Source: Fremontodendron californicum (lineage: Eukaryota; Streptophyta; Magnoliopsida; Malvales; Malvaceae). From it: DNA of 64,000 nucleotides. Made by a program: the position numbers and the translations under genes. Positions 34,831 to 46,524 of this stretch are shown one piece after another. The first letter of the stretch is position 1. Every line of letters begins with the position of its first letter. The notes beneath the pieces are model-generated. The model saw nothing but the letters and a program-made list of their open reading frames with translations. It did no database searches and was not told the origin of the DNA. The DNA lies in assembly GCA_030761205.1 (NCBI GenBank), contig JAULJL010000047.1, positions 4,312,543 to 4,376,542 of the forward strand. Reading direction: 5' to 3'.

Positions 34831-36444
34831 TAATGGCATGGGTCTAAGTCAGGCTGAGGACAATAAACCAAGCGCTTCTTGGGAGGCAACCCAAAAGGAT
34901 GGAGAGCATCTATTATATCAGATTTGCATATTCCTTACTCTCCATCATTCTATCTTTTATTGTTTTTCTTTTGTTTTGTTTAATAGTTTTTTTCTCTTAC
35001 ATATAATTCTTGCATTGGGGGATAATAGCATTACATTGAGGACAATGTAAAAATTATGTGTGGGGGGAAGAATTTAGGATTTTATTTAGAGTGTTTTGTT
35101 TTTGAATCTTTTTATGTTGTTTTTAGTGTGTTTTAGTTACTTTCAATACTATGATGAGATATGAATTGCATAAGTCTAAAACAGATTTATTAGTGAGAAG
35201 ATTTTCATGAGAATTGAGCTTGATATCAACTTTTTTATGAGCCAATGTTAATATGATATGTTGATTGAGAAAGAAGCATGTTTAGACTTAAATCTGACTT
35301 GCATAATCATCCTTGTGAGTTTTTGAGCCTACAATGATTGATGCATTATACATATCAATCTAATTTCTTTCTTGAGTGCTCTTATGATTACATGATTCTC
35401 TAGAACTTGCTTTAGACCTTGTTGAGACTATATTGATGCATGTGACAACATGAATATGATAGAGGCATTAGGATTTTTAGCCAGAGCCAAACAGCCATCC
35501 CTTATTGATGTTCCAAGAGAACACACCCTTAGTGAACCAATTTGAGCCTACATTTAATAAGCTATTTCTTTGGTAACCATAACTTGTCCCTAACCTAAAT
35601 ATACTTATTTATATCTTTACCTTTGTTCCAAAGATGAATTAGCATGTTTTGAGACAAGTTGCAAAGACAAGGAAGATCTATTGAAAATTTGGGTTAGAAA
35701 CAAGAAATAAGTGTGGGGGAAAAGAAAAGAAAAGTCAAGAGAAAAAGAAATGGAATACTGGCAAATACATTCCTATGTGAAAAAAAATGAAAAAAAAAAA
35801 TATGAATCATCTCTTGAATTTGTGGAAAAAGAAAAAGATGTTACAAAGTTTTTAGAATGAAGAAAAGGCCCAACATGAATATCCGGCCTATGTGACTATG
35901 TACTTGTAAAGAGTTTTGAGAAGTTTCATTGTATAAATCTTATTATGTCTCTAAACTTTATAAAATATTTGGAACTTTTGTAATATCCTTTATCTTTTAT
36001 TCTTTAGCCACATTATTACCCCTTGGCCCCATAATAACCTTGCATAAAGACCTCTTGATTCATGAAGTTGCATGATCTAAGTAGTGGAGAATAGGTGGAC
36101 AAGCAAGCATATGGTAGAAACTGTTTTCATGATATTGATTGAGTGTAAACACTTCACCACTACTTTGAAGAGTGAAAATCATGAGGGTATCCCATGTGAG
36201 AAGTTGAGATTAAGTTTGAACATGCACTATTTTGATTGAGATATGTTATGTTAATTTTAGCTTAACTCAAACCATTTACTATCAAGCATGATTTTTTTGT
36301 GAAACTCTTTAAACTATTGATTAGTTTATAAGACTTGTTCAATGATTGTCTCTAATTTGTATTGAAAGAGGATTAGATTAGGTTTTCTTACCTTGTGTCT
36401 ATTTGATTTTGCTTGAGGACTAGCAAAAGATTAAGTGTGGGGGA
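34831..36444 (+). other. Athila 3' UTR with repeated polypurine motifs
   Basis: 1.6 kb without genes; no envelope-like frame. The motif (A/T)GTGTGGGGG(G)A occurs at 35056-35068, 35709-35720 and 36433-36444, the last in the position of the true polypurine tract. A further copy (31188-31199) lies inside gag-pol. Confidence 0.8.
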
Positions 36445-36461
36445 TGGCTCGACTCTCGAAT

Positions 36462-36480
36462 ATCCCCAGTAGAGTCGCCA
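36462..36480 (-). other. Primer-binding site, tRNA-Arg, of the Ogre-like element
   Basis: On the minus strand TGGCGACTCTACTGGGGAT begins three bases after the right LTR. It matches the complement of the plant tRNA-Arg 3' end (CCCCAGTGGAGTCG plus CCA) with one difference. tRNA-Arg priming is typical of Ogre elements. Confidence 0.85.
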
Positions 36481-36483
36481 AAC

Positions 36484-38541
36484 TGTCATAACGTGCCAAA
36501 TACGAATTCAGCATGCTAGACGCAAATCAATGGAGTCGCCACTAATCATCTAATCTAGGTGTGACTAGTCACCTATACGAATCTATACTATTTAAAGTAA
36601 TCCTAAGCTTGACTAAGGTACCTTAAAAAGAATAGGTTCTGATCTGCTTATCAGAACTAGGTTCGGGAGTACGGTTACGTGTGAGGAAGGATTAGCACCC
36701 TCATGACGCCTATCTAAGAGATAGTACCTAATTAGTCTTGTGATACTTAAAAGGTCTTAATTAAATGGTCTTAATTAAATGGTCTTGTCTATCCTATTTT
36801 CTTTTTAATTATTAAAGTTATAAATATCGGAGATTATTTTTTAGATCTTCCTTCCATTCATTAAGGAGAAATTACTAAAAAATGTTTCCTCACCTCGAGA
36901 GTATTCAAAAGAAACCATTCGTTCTATTGAAGAGGCTCCGTCGTCGGAAAAATTAATTTGTTTAATCAAATTATTTCTCTTAAATTAATCTTCCAAAATT
37001 AATCCACATTTTATTAATGTTCGTTTGAAAAATAAATTCTGATTTTTAATATCGAAAATTATCCCTTAAAATATTCTTCCATTCATTCTGGAGAATTTTT
37101 AAAAGAATTTTTCTCACCTAGAAATTTCTTAAAAGTCAACCATTCGCAACTTTCTTGAATTTCATCATCGGAAAAAATCTTAATTTATCCTTCAATTTAA
37201 ATTAAGCATTTATTATGGAAAATCAATTTGAGAAAAAAGAGATTGAAAATTAATTATTCTTAAAAGAATAAATTTCGATCTTTATTAATGTCGAAAATAA
37301 TCCCTTAAAAAAATCCTTCCATTCATTCTGGAGAATTTTTAAGAGAATTTTCTCACCTAGAAATTTCTCAGAAATCCACCATTCGGGACCTCTTCGAATT
37401 TCATCATTGGAAAAGATCTCAATTTATTAATTTTAAAATAACTATTCATTAATTAAAAAACTTATCTTATTAATAAATAAATAAATATATCTTACTAATA
37501 ATAAAAATAATAATTAATAATTAAGAGTTAATAAAAAATTAAAAGTAATAGTAGTAAATAATAGTAATAATAAATAATAATAGTAATAAATAATGGATAA
37601 AAATATATATAATAGTAAAAATAATATAATAGTTAAAAAATAATATAAGAGTTAATAAAAATATATATAATAATATTTAAAAATAATATAATAATAGTAA
37701 TTAAAAATAATAATATAATAGTAGTTACTAAATAATAAAAATTAGTTAATAAAATATTTAATAATAAATAATTAGTAAATAATTAACCTGTAAAAAAAAA
37801 ACTTAAAATATTATTAGTAAAGAAAATAAATTAAAAAAAAATTAAAAAAAAAAGAACCAGCACATGCAGTTTAATTCTTTCCCTCTTGCTATTTGATATT
37901 CATTGTTGTTCAACCCTGTAACTGATGTGGAGCTGAATCGAGCAATTTCTCTTAGTGATCCACCAATTCCGCATCCAACATCCAACACCTTGTGTCTAGG
38001 CTTCAAGCCAAGTTGTAAAGCAAGAAAATATTCATGCCGCTTTATGCTCTCTCGAAGAGACTCCCCATTCCATCTGGCTCCATAAAAGACATGATATTGC
38101 TCATACTTTTCAACAGCAGAAAGGACTTCGGTTTTGTCAATCTTGCCACTGAGACCTGCGGCGAGATCCAATGCAACCAGCCTTCGACATTTTCGCTACC
38201 ACCACTCGCAACAAATTTAAATTCTGTTTTTGTATCTTTTATGCTTGTCCTTTCTGATGTGATACTTGGGTTCATTATATAGAGAAAGAAATTGAGTTCT
38301 ACTCTAGTTAGGAATTTTCATATGATCAAGAGGCATTTTTGTTTCAATCACATTTTTCAGAGTCCTATTTCAATCTAAAGAAGAGATTCATCCCAACCCA
38401 AACTTGTTTTTTTCATTTTTTATTAATTTCGAATTTATCCCTTTTTTTATTTTTTGATTTTCTTTTTTTTTTCATTTTCTGATTCCTTTTTTTTAATTAA
38501 AAAAAATTAAAATTAAACCCGGATAAAATCTGGTGTCTACA
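36484..38541 (-). repeat. Right LTR (5' LTR in element sense) of the Ogre-like element
   Basis: TGTCATAACG...GTGTCTACA on the plus strand, 2,058 bp, near-identical to 17006-19068. It has a small internal duplication of TTAATTAAATGGTC (about 36760). It includes the second methyltransferase fragment. Confidence 0.92.
37864..38190 (-). pseudogene. SMT1: Captured sterol C-24 methyltransferase (SMT1) fragment, copy 2
   Basis: Same fragment and same internal deletion as 18383-18709. Here an extra T early in the sequence (ATGTCGAAGGCTGGTTGC) breaks the N-terminus, while the part from DLAAGLSGKID to VLDVGCGIGG and NNNEYQIARGKELN is open in one frame through the deletion point. The two copies carry different breaks, so each decayed after the element inserted. 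Confidence 0.88.
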
Positions 38542-38546
38542 CATAA

Positions 38547-40407
38547 TAAATCAATATAATTTAAAAAATTCGTTTTTTTATATAAATTTTTTAATTTCAT
38601 AAACAAAATTAAATAATTATCTCATTGACCTATCATATTTTTTAAATTAAATTTTTATTTTTTAAATATATTTTTAAAATATATGTCACCTATTAACAAG
38701 GTTTATATATTAATAATATCTTATAATAAATAAAAAAAATATTTATTTTTATAAATAAAATATCCAAAAGATAAATTTTGCATTTTTGATGTAAAGTTGA
38801 CCTATCCACGTATGCATAAATTTTTTTTTTGCTCGGTTTGCTACATGAGTTGCCACGTGTTCATTCAGTTTCTGTTTTTGGTTTCCCTTCTTTATCCACG
38901 TCTGCACTGGCATGTGTTCCATTATTCAGAGGCTTCCTCTTCTTCTTCACTTTTCTTACCCATTTCTTTCTCAGTCATTTTTTTACCTTTGCAATCTTCT
39001 AAATCAAGATTGGTGTCCATGGTTCTGCTGTGTTGGTCCCCTGTTCTTGATTTCTTCCATTGTTTCTTCTTCCTCCTGTTCGTTGTCCCCTTTTTGTCAG
39101 GCTGCCCATGCTTATTTGTTTAGCTGTCTACTTGCTTTGGCATTTTTGAAAATATTTCCTCTTAGTTCTCCCACCTTCCCGCAACTGCTCTCCCTGTTAC
39201 ATGCTTTTCCTCAGCCTTCTATTTTGGGGCGGTTGATATGTTTTGGTCAATTGTCACTACTGTTTTATCTGTCAAAGTTAGAATTTTACACATTATCCTG
39301 CCTACTGCTTAGACTCTTCTCCCTTAAGATTTTTTTTTCTCTTAGAAACTGTCGTTACACCATTTCTCTTGCAGGTTCATTCTCAACTTTTTCTTCCTTT
39401 TTTCTTGAATCTTTTGTTCATTTTTCTCTTCTCTCTTGGTGGATCGTAGGAACAATAGATTGTTGTGAATTCCTGTTATCTTTTCTGTTTTCGTTTCTGC
39501 TTTATGCTTTGCTGTTCACTATTTTGATTTCTTCAATTGTTTCTTTGCTGCCATTGCATTGTTTGAAAAAACAACGTCCATAAATTTAGTTTCCTGTTCA
39601 TTTTGTTGCCTTTTGCCAATTTTTTAAAATATAAATTTGAAAGAAACCCATGGTGCTAATCGCTATTCTTTAAAATGGTTTATTTGAAGGTTCCTTCATC
39701 TCCAAGCTACTTCACTATTGTTGCCGGTCATTGTATCAAGCTGCTTAAGTTGGTTCCTCTACGGTTGGTTTCTCTTATCTGGCGTAGTAATTCTGCTTTG
39801 GTTTAGTTTTTTTGGACACACCTTATAACTACTTTTTTTGTTGTGTTTTGTCTGGGGTATTCTTCATTCCTATCTGTATGTTGGATTTTGCGACTGTTAT
39901 GGTGAATATCCATTGAGTTTTGTAGTGTCTGAATAGTAGTTAACCTGTTTGTTTCGTTATTGCTTGAGTTATGTTGAACTTTGTTCATTTGCATTGTTAA
40001 AAAACAATTATCTTCATGTATTTTGTTTGGTCAATTAGTTTTCCTTTCCTCCTTTAAAGGATTTTGCTTATGTCTGCAAAGGAAACTCCTCATGGTGACT
40101 GTTGTTTTTTAATGGTTTTTTTAAGCTTTCTTCCTTATTCAAGTTGCTCTGCTAATTGTACTTCAGATTGCATCAAGATACTTAGTTCGGTCCCTTTGTT
40201 GTTGGTTCCCTTCATGTGGTGTTGTATTTTTGCTTTCTTTTAGTTTTTTCTTTCAGATCTTTTATAACGTTTTTTTTAAATGTTCAGTTTATGACTTATC
40301 TGGTCAGCATTGATTGCTTTTTGTATTGTCTGATGAGTGGTTTGTACATTGATTTGGTTATGCTTTCAACTGTTGATGGTCAGTGATTTTCTCAGTTGAG
40401 TTCCAAT
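38547..40407. other. Probable Helitron 5' region and spacer
   Basis: The first 250 bp are AT-rich and continuous with the sequence left of the Ogre-like element (17000), into which that element inserted. From about 38800 the base composition shifts to T/C-rich, intron-like sequence lying upstream of the Helitron-like exon. CCACGT motifs occur at 38812, 38850 and 38897. Long open frames here (such as 38912-39583) have no recognisable domain. The Helitron 5' terminus was not located. Confidence 0.4.
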
Positions 40408-41414
40408 ATGGATTCGTCTGATTTAGCTAGGTTTAATAGGGTAAGAAAGGTAGAACATATTAGGAGTAGAAGAGTTAGAAATATGCAATCTGTTTATTCT
40501 TTGTGTTCTACAGCCAGTGTTGACAGTCATTCTCCTCCCATAGTTGAACCCATTGAATCACCTATGCTTGCACATGATATGTTCATTGAGAGAATTCAGC
40601 CTCATTGTCATGCGAATGTATAAGCTGATTTGCAAGTTGGTTTGGTAGTTAGTGGTGCTGTTGTTTCTGATGAGGGTTCAGTGACTGCTAACTGTGCTGA
40701 TACCATGCAAGTTGAGTGCAATCCTGGGTCAAGCTTACTTGCTGATGATCTCCGTTTAACTGCTATTGTCCTCGAATTTGATGAGCAAACTGTTGGGACT
40801 ATGCTTGCATTATCTAATACTATGCTTGGATTATGTCCTGCCTCTGGGTCACAACATCAGGATTCTTCAAATGATGCTTCTGCTACCAATCGTAAGTACC
40901 TATACTATATTTGTTGATTTTGTGCAGACAACTACTGTCTTCAAGTGCATTTTTTTCTTTTAATGACTTGACCTTTTTTTTAACATATTTTGTTTAGCAT
41001 GGTCGCTTCTATTATTATTTTCCTTTAGGATTTACCCTTTGTATGCTACGCTTAGTTCACTAATTTTTTTATTGTCAATCCTGAGTGTTGATTGCATGTT
41101 TGCTGATTTATTGACTATTGTTGCTGTTTCCAGATGCATTTTTTTCCCTCAGGTTCGTAACTTTTTGTCCATTTTTTTTTCTACCATGGCCTTACTGTTT
41201 TCTTATAGATTATTTCATGATAATTATATGGTCTTGCTTAGTTTGCTCTTATGTTGATTTTATATTGATAGGTAAATTTTTGGAACCTCTTAACCTGGGT
41301 GGCTTGGATTACGAATGCCCTCATTGTGGAGCAAAGATGTGGTATGAGGAGAGACTTTCCAGCTCATGTCGTACACAAGCACCAGTTCTGATAGGATCCA
41401 AGATGGCCCAATCT
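40408..41414 (+). pseudogene. N-terminal part of a Helitron RepHel-like protein
   Basis: Exon 1 (40408-40891) starts MDSSDLARFNRVRKVEHIRS, has an in-frame TAA at 40621 and ends at donor C-GTAAGT. Exon 2 begins at 41272 after TTGATAG; the phase fits. It reads KFLEPLNLGGLDYECPHCG then AKMWYEERLSS, the Cys pair and WYEER motif found near the start of the helicase-like protein of plant Helitrons. The frame is cut at 41414 by an Athila LTR start. Rep and helicase domains are absent from the window. The Helitron identity rests on this short motif. Confidence 0.6.
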
Positions 41415-41621
41415 TGATAAGTGCTTAAATTCATGTATATTCATATATCAATTCCTTATATTTTATGCTTAGTTCCTTGAAATCCTTGATAGTTTACTAT
41501 GATTTTGTGTTTTGTAAGTGTTTTGGAAGATAAAGATTCCTATAGAGTTGAAAAAAGTGAATTTGGACAAGAAATCAAGCTTCAAGCATAAAGGAAAGCT
41601 GACTGCCCATCAAGGAGACAC
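41415..41621 (+). mobile_element. Tip of an Athila-like LTR (type D)
   Basis: Begins TGATAAGTGCTTAAATTCATG, a diverged relative of the type A LTR start, and continues for about 200 bp before the copia sequence. Only the U3 tip is present. Confidence 0.6.
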
Positions 41622-42133
41622 TATGTGGCTAAACCTAACCTAAACCTTCCATAAATAAACTAGTGGCTTATCATATACTCTTCATTCCTAAAAACTCTTA
41701 ATTCATGTATGTGTGGTCATACATGTTCGGTAAATCACACATTACCTCATCTTGATTCTCTTAATCAAGGCGACCAATATGCTCAAGTTGTCACATGTTT
41801 GGAAGATGTGACTCCCACTAGAATAAGTATACTCTCATTTCAAGACAACAAATGTCCATTCTTTTAAACAACAAATGTTTATACTTCAAGACAACAAATG
41901 TCTAAACTTATTCCCTTGAACAGTCTCATCTTTATTCTTACACAAAGAATAGAGGCAGATTGTTCGTGTGAGCGAACTAATCCTCTACCTATGTTTGACA
42001 TATAATTTTTCATTCGTTATGAAACATATAGAATATGCATAGAATTGTATTAAACTCATAAAACACAATTCATTCATTCATTCAATCATAATAAGGTACA
42101 AGTACATGACATCAAGAAGTTCATCCAAACGAA
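41622..42133 (-). mobile_element. 3' end and probable LTR remnant of a Ty1/copia element
   Basis: Non-coding sequence downstream (minus strand) of the copia pol end. It contains three ACAACAAATGT(C/T) repeats (about 41848-41912) and a purine run CTAGTGGGAG at about 41812-41821. The LTR borders could not be fixed. Confidence 0.5.
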
Positions 42134-42779
42134 TTATAATCTATGGAGACCCATTGCCCTAACATGTTTGGCAAACAAGATTGGTGGTATTGGTTTAGTT
42201 AAAGGATCCGCCACCATCTCATCCGTAGAGATGTATTCCATTTGAACTTCTTTCCCTTCAATTGCATCTCTCATAAAGTTATACTTAATCCCTATATGCA
42301 TGGTTTTTCCATCATATTTCGGATCCTTAATATAAGCTAAAGCAGCCATGCTATCACAAAAGATAGTGGTTGGCTTATCATTAGGTGCTACAACACCTAA
42401 GTGACCAAGGAAACGACCAAGCCACAAGGCTTCTTGCACAGCAGCTGATCCGGCAACAAACTCAGCCTCTATAGTTGCTAAAGCCGTGCAAGTCTGCTTC
42501 TTGCTACTCCAAGAAATAGCACCATTAGAAAGCAGAAAAATATAACCCGATGTAGACTTGTATTCAACTCTATCACCACCCCAATCAGCATCCGTGTATC
42601 CTTGCAACCTTAGGTTACCCTTTTGGTAACACAACCAATAGTCTTTTGTACCCTTAAGGTATCGAAATATTCTTTTGACACACTTCCAATGCTGTTGACT
42701 AGGGTTAGATGAATACCTAGCTAACAAACCAACCGCTTGGCTAATGTCCGGCCTAGTACATAACATGGCATACATTAGA
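42134..42779 (-). pseudogene. Ty1/copia pol, C-terminal RT/RNase H fragment
   Basis: Open frame with LMYAMLCTRPDI, GYTDADWGGDR, KSTSGYIFLLS, ALATIEAEFVAGSAA, IFCDSMAALA and ADPLTKP, the end of RT and the whole RNase H of copia elements, finishing GLHRL. The N-terminal side is cut at 42779 by the Athila LTR. Integrase and the RT core are not in the window. Confidence 0.88.
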
Positions 42780-44535
42780 TGATGCACTCAAAAGTGTGTA
42801 TCTTATTTAACCTTGCACTTAAAAAGAATCAATTATAGAGTATAGTGATTAGCAAGGGTCAAGTCCTCAGGGATTGGGTTTTAGTTTATAAGTTAATAGT
42901 TTATCACATAAAAAAAGTAAATAAAAGTAAAGGGGATTTTGAAACCAGATTTAAATTAAAGTTAACAATAAGAATGAGAAAACAAGTAATTAAGAAGAAT
43001 CAAATATGAAAAATATGGTTAAGGTTTCATTCTCCACCACTAGACATCATTAAGAATCAATTTCATATCTATCAACATTAATTAGCTATCAAAGTTAACA
43101 ACCGTAGATAACAACAACCTCTGTTACCCCAATCTTTCCTTAGTTTGTCGTTAAATAGAACAAGCTCTCTATTTAATCTCTAACTATCAAACAACCTAGA
43201 ATAAGCTCTCTAAGTTCAATTTAGTAGCAGCTTTATGATGAGAAAGATAGGTTGATCTAAGCAACAAACACATCAGCTCGGATTGTTCAACTTAGGTTAT
43301 GTTCCACTTTGCAATTATTGAAAACTTGACCATAATCATTAATCACAAATTGCCACTTATGAATAGGAAATCAAGACAATTACACGGATCAAGACTCCTA
43401 AACTAGCATTAGAGAATTATCAAGATTTATCTAGTTGGCCACCTAAACAAATCAAAACATCATCATGAACAATTTTAATGGAAGAACATAAGCAACTTTG
43501 ATAGAAAACAATGATAGATAGATTTTGAAAATTAATTACATAACATGTCTAGGGCTTTGAAATCACCCTTAACCAAATAAAAGTTTAGCCTAGCATAGGC
43601 ATTGTAAACATAAACATAAAATTAAAGAGAATCTAAGAAGAAAATAAAAGAAAGAAAGAAGAAAAAGAAGAATATTAATTATCTAGCCTCTTGCTCTCTC
43701 AAAAACAAAGAAACAAAGAAGAAATCAGAACTTTGATGCTTGGAGAAGTGTAAATTTCGTTTGCCCCCTTGATCTCTATTTATAGGCAATAGCTAGGGCA
43801 TCAAACAAGTGAATTTCAGCTCTCTCCCTTTAATAAATGCTGACTTGTGGCTAAAGTTAAGGAAAAGTGGTTGACTTTTACGTTTTAAGGAAAGATATAA
43901 GCCTTGGCAGCCAAGTTTGAATAAAGTAGGAAAGTTTTAGTCAAAGCACTCTTTAATGAAGAGAGATTACAAACTTGCAGGCAAAGTAAGTGTAAGTAAG
44001 GAAAGTCTTGGCTCATTTAATTCTCCTACTTTGACTAGGATTAGCTTTAAGGAAAGATAGTTGCAATTAATACAATTAATGCAATTAATGCAATTAATGC
44101 AAGTTGACAGCCACTAATCCTTCTTTGACAAAGATAAACATAAATGTAAGCTAGGGTATTAAGAAAAGATGTCATTTACGGCTAGGGTTTTTTCTGCCAC
44201 TACGGTTATTTAAGGAGATAATCCAATGCCAATTTGGATGACCATTTCTTATCCGGTTTAGGCCCATGACCAACCGTTGGAAAGGTAATCAAGTGATCTT
44301 CAAAAGTCAATAAGGAAGTTTCTTCGAATAAAGAGTCTAACATCATGTTTGCTTTGCAACAAGCTCCGGAGTTTAAATCTGTCTTCTTGCTTTGCACCAA
44401 GAATTTGATCTTTTTGACTCCCAACTCTTTTACCATCTTGTGATTGTGATTTTGTAAGCTCTTTAATATCCTAGCTGACATGTTTTGACTTCATCTCTTC
44501 GAAAATACCTACAAAGCATAAAAACCTAGTAAAAT
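42780..44535 (-). mobile_element. Athila type A LTR, missing its first 75 bp
   Basis: Plus-strand start TGATGCACTC is the LTR 3' end next to copia. On the other side the LTR breaks off within ATTTTACTAGG, directly at the 3' end of the next LTR (44536). The most likely reading is that the neighbouring element inserted into this LTR (5-bp flank AAAAT, 44531-44535); its remaining 75 bp would lie beyond that element's deleted 5' end. It contains the U3 reading frame open at 44481-44206. Confidence 0.8.
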
Positions 44536-46355
44536 TGATGCACCCAAAAGAGTGTATCTTATTTAACCTTGCACTTAAAAATAAGAATCAATTGTAGAGT
44601 ATAGTGATTAGCAAGGGTCGAGTCCTCAGGGATTGGGTTTTAGTTTATAAGTTAATAGTTTAAAACTTAAAACAAGTAAACAAAAGTAAAGGGGATTTTG
44701 AAATCAGATTTAAACTAAAGTTAACAGTAAGAATGAGAAAACAAGTAATTAAAAAGAATCAAATATGAAAAATATGGTTAACGTTTCATTCTCCACCACT
44801 AGACATCATTAAGAATCAATTTCATATCTATCAACATTAATTAGCTATCAAAGTTAACAACTGTAGATAACAACAAGCTCTGTTACCTTAATCTTTCCTT
44901 AGTTTGTCGTTAAATAGAACAAGCTCTCTATTTAATCTCTAACTATCAAACAACCTAGAATAAGCTCTCTAAGTTCAATTTAATAGCAGCTTTATGATAA
45001 GAAAGATAGGTTGATCTAAGCAACAAACACATAAGCTCGGATTGTTCAACTTAGGTTATGTTCCACTTTGCAATTATCGAAAACTTAACCATAATCATTA
45101 ATCACAAATTGCCACTTATGAATAGGAAATCAAGACAATTACACGGATCAAGACTCCTAAACTAGCAATAGATAATTATCAAGATCTATCTAGTTGTACA
45201 CCTAAGTAAATCAAGACAACATCATAAACAATTCTTGTAGAAGAACATAAGCAACTTTGATAAAAAAAATTAATGATAGATAGAATCTGAAAATCAATTA
45301 CAAAACATGTCTAGGGCTTTGAAATCACCCTTAACCAAATAAAAGTTTAGCCTAGCATAGGCATTGTAAAGATAGAAATAAAATTAAAGAGAATCTAAGA
45401 AGAAAATAAAAGAAAGAAAGAAGAAGAAGAAGAAGAATATTAATTATCCAGCCTCTTGCTCTCTCAAAAACAAAGAAACAAAGAAGAAATCAGAACGTTG
45501 ATCTTGGGAAAGTGTAAATTTCGTATGCCCCCTTGATCTCTATTTATAGGCAATAGCTAGGGCATCAAACAAGTGAATTTCAGCTCTCTCCCTTCAATAA
45601 ATGCTGACTTGTGGCTAAAGTTAAGGAAAAGTGGCTGACTTTTATGTTTTAAGGAAAGATATAAGCCTTGGCAGCCAAGTTTGAATAAAGTAGGAAAGTT
45701 TTAGTCAAAGCACTCTTTAATGAAGAGAGATTACAAACTTGCAGGCAAAGTAAGTGTAAGGAAGGAATGTCTTGGCTGATTTAATTCTCCTACTTTGACT
45801 AGGATTAGCTTTAAGGAAAGATACTTGCAATTAATGCAATTAATGCAAGTTGACAGCCACTAATCCTTCTTTGGCAAGGATAAACATAAATGTCAGCTAG
45901 GGTATTAAGAAAAAGATGATATTTGCGGCTAGGGTTTTTCTGCCACTAGGGTTTTTAGGGAGATATTCCAATGCCGATTTGGATGATCATTTCTTATCCG
46001 ATTTAGGCCCATGACAAACCGTTGAAAAGGTAATCAAGTGATTTTCAAAAGTCAAGAAGGAAGTTTCTTCGAATAAAGAGTCGAACATCATGTTTTCTTA
46101 GCAACAAGCTCCGGAGGTCAAATCTGTCTTCTTGCTTTGCACCAAGAATTTGATCTTTTTGACTCCCGGTTCTTTTTCCATCTTGTCATTATGATTTTGT
46201 AAGCTCTTTAACATCCTAATTGACATGTTTTGACTTCATCTCCTCCAAAATACCTACAAAGCATTAAAACCTAGTAAAATATCAAGGAAGTAAGAATCAA
46301 AGCACAAAGTATAAGGAAATTAAATAGGAAAATGTATGAAATTAAGCACTTATCA
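44536..46355 (-). repeat. 3' LTR of minus-strand Athila copy 2
   Basis: Complete type A LTR, 1,820 bp, TGATGCACCC to CACTTATCA on the plus strand. At its right side the polypurine tract TCCCCCACACTT (46359-46370) belongs to the same element, which continues to the right through the nested type C element. Confidence 0.88.
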
Positions 46356-46524
46356 AATTCCCCCACACTTAATCTTTTGCTAGTCCTCAAGCAAAATCAA
46401 ATAGACACAAGGTAAGAAAACCGAATTTAGTTCACTTTCAATACAACTTATAGATAATCATTGAACATGTCTTACAAACTAATCAATAGCTTAAAGAGTT
46501 TCACAAAGAATCATGCTTGATAAT

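Larger units (their letters stand above)
27563..36444 (+). mobile_element. Athila-type Ty3/gypsy element lacking its 3' LTR
   Basis: It consists of a 5' LTR (27563-29370), a tRNA-Asp primer site, gag, protease, RT, RNase H, integrase and a long 3' UTR ending at the terminal polypurine tract. TGGCT stands on both sides (27558-27562 and 36445-36449), and joining the flanks restores a plausible continuous Ogre-like leader. The 3' LTR that should begin after the polypurine tract is absent. No envelope-like frame follows integrase. The coding part is broken at 29733, 32096 and 33406. Confidence 0.88.
17006..38541 (-). mobile_element. Tat/Ogre-like LTR retrotransposon, gag-only, with nested Athila
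   Basis: Two 2.06-kb LTRs (17006-19068 and 36484-38541) in the same orientation are flanked by CATAA (17001-17005 and 38542-38546). The element reads on the minus strand. Next to the right LTR is a primer site matching tRNA-Arg (36462-36480), typical of the Ogre/Tat branch of Ty3/gypsy. Going leftward follow a leader, a gag-like gene (26729-24410), about 3 kb without genes, three tandem-repeat arrays and a polypurine tract. No protease, reverse transcriptase or integrase was found, so the copy is non-autonomous. A complete Athila-type insertion (27563-36444) sits in the leader. Both LTRs contain a piece of a sterol methyltransferase gene. Confidence 0.88.

Noticed and set aside
34831..36444. 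Search for an envelope-like third gene in the Athila element
   Set aside because: No frame of meaningful length with a signal peptide or membrane helix; the region is repeat-rich 3' UTR.
38912..39583. 223-codon open frame downstream of the Ogre-like element
   Set aside because: Composition is dominated by Phe, Leu and Ser from T/C-rich DNA, there is no domain, and overlapping frames are similarly open; it looks like Helitron leader or intron sequence.
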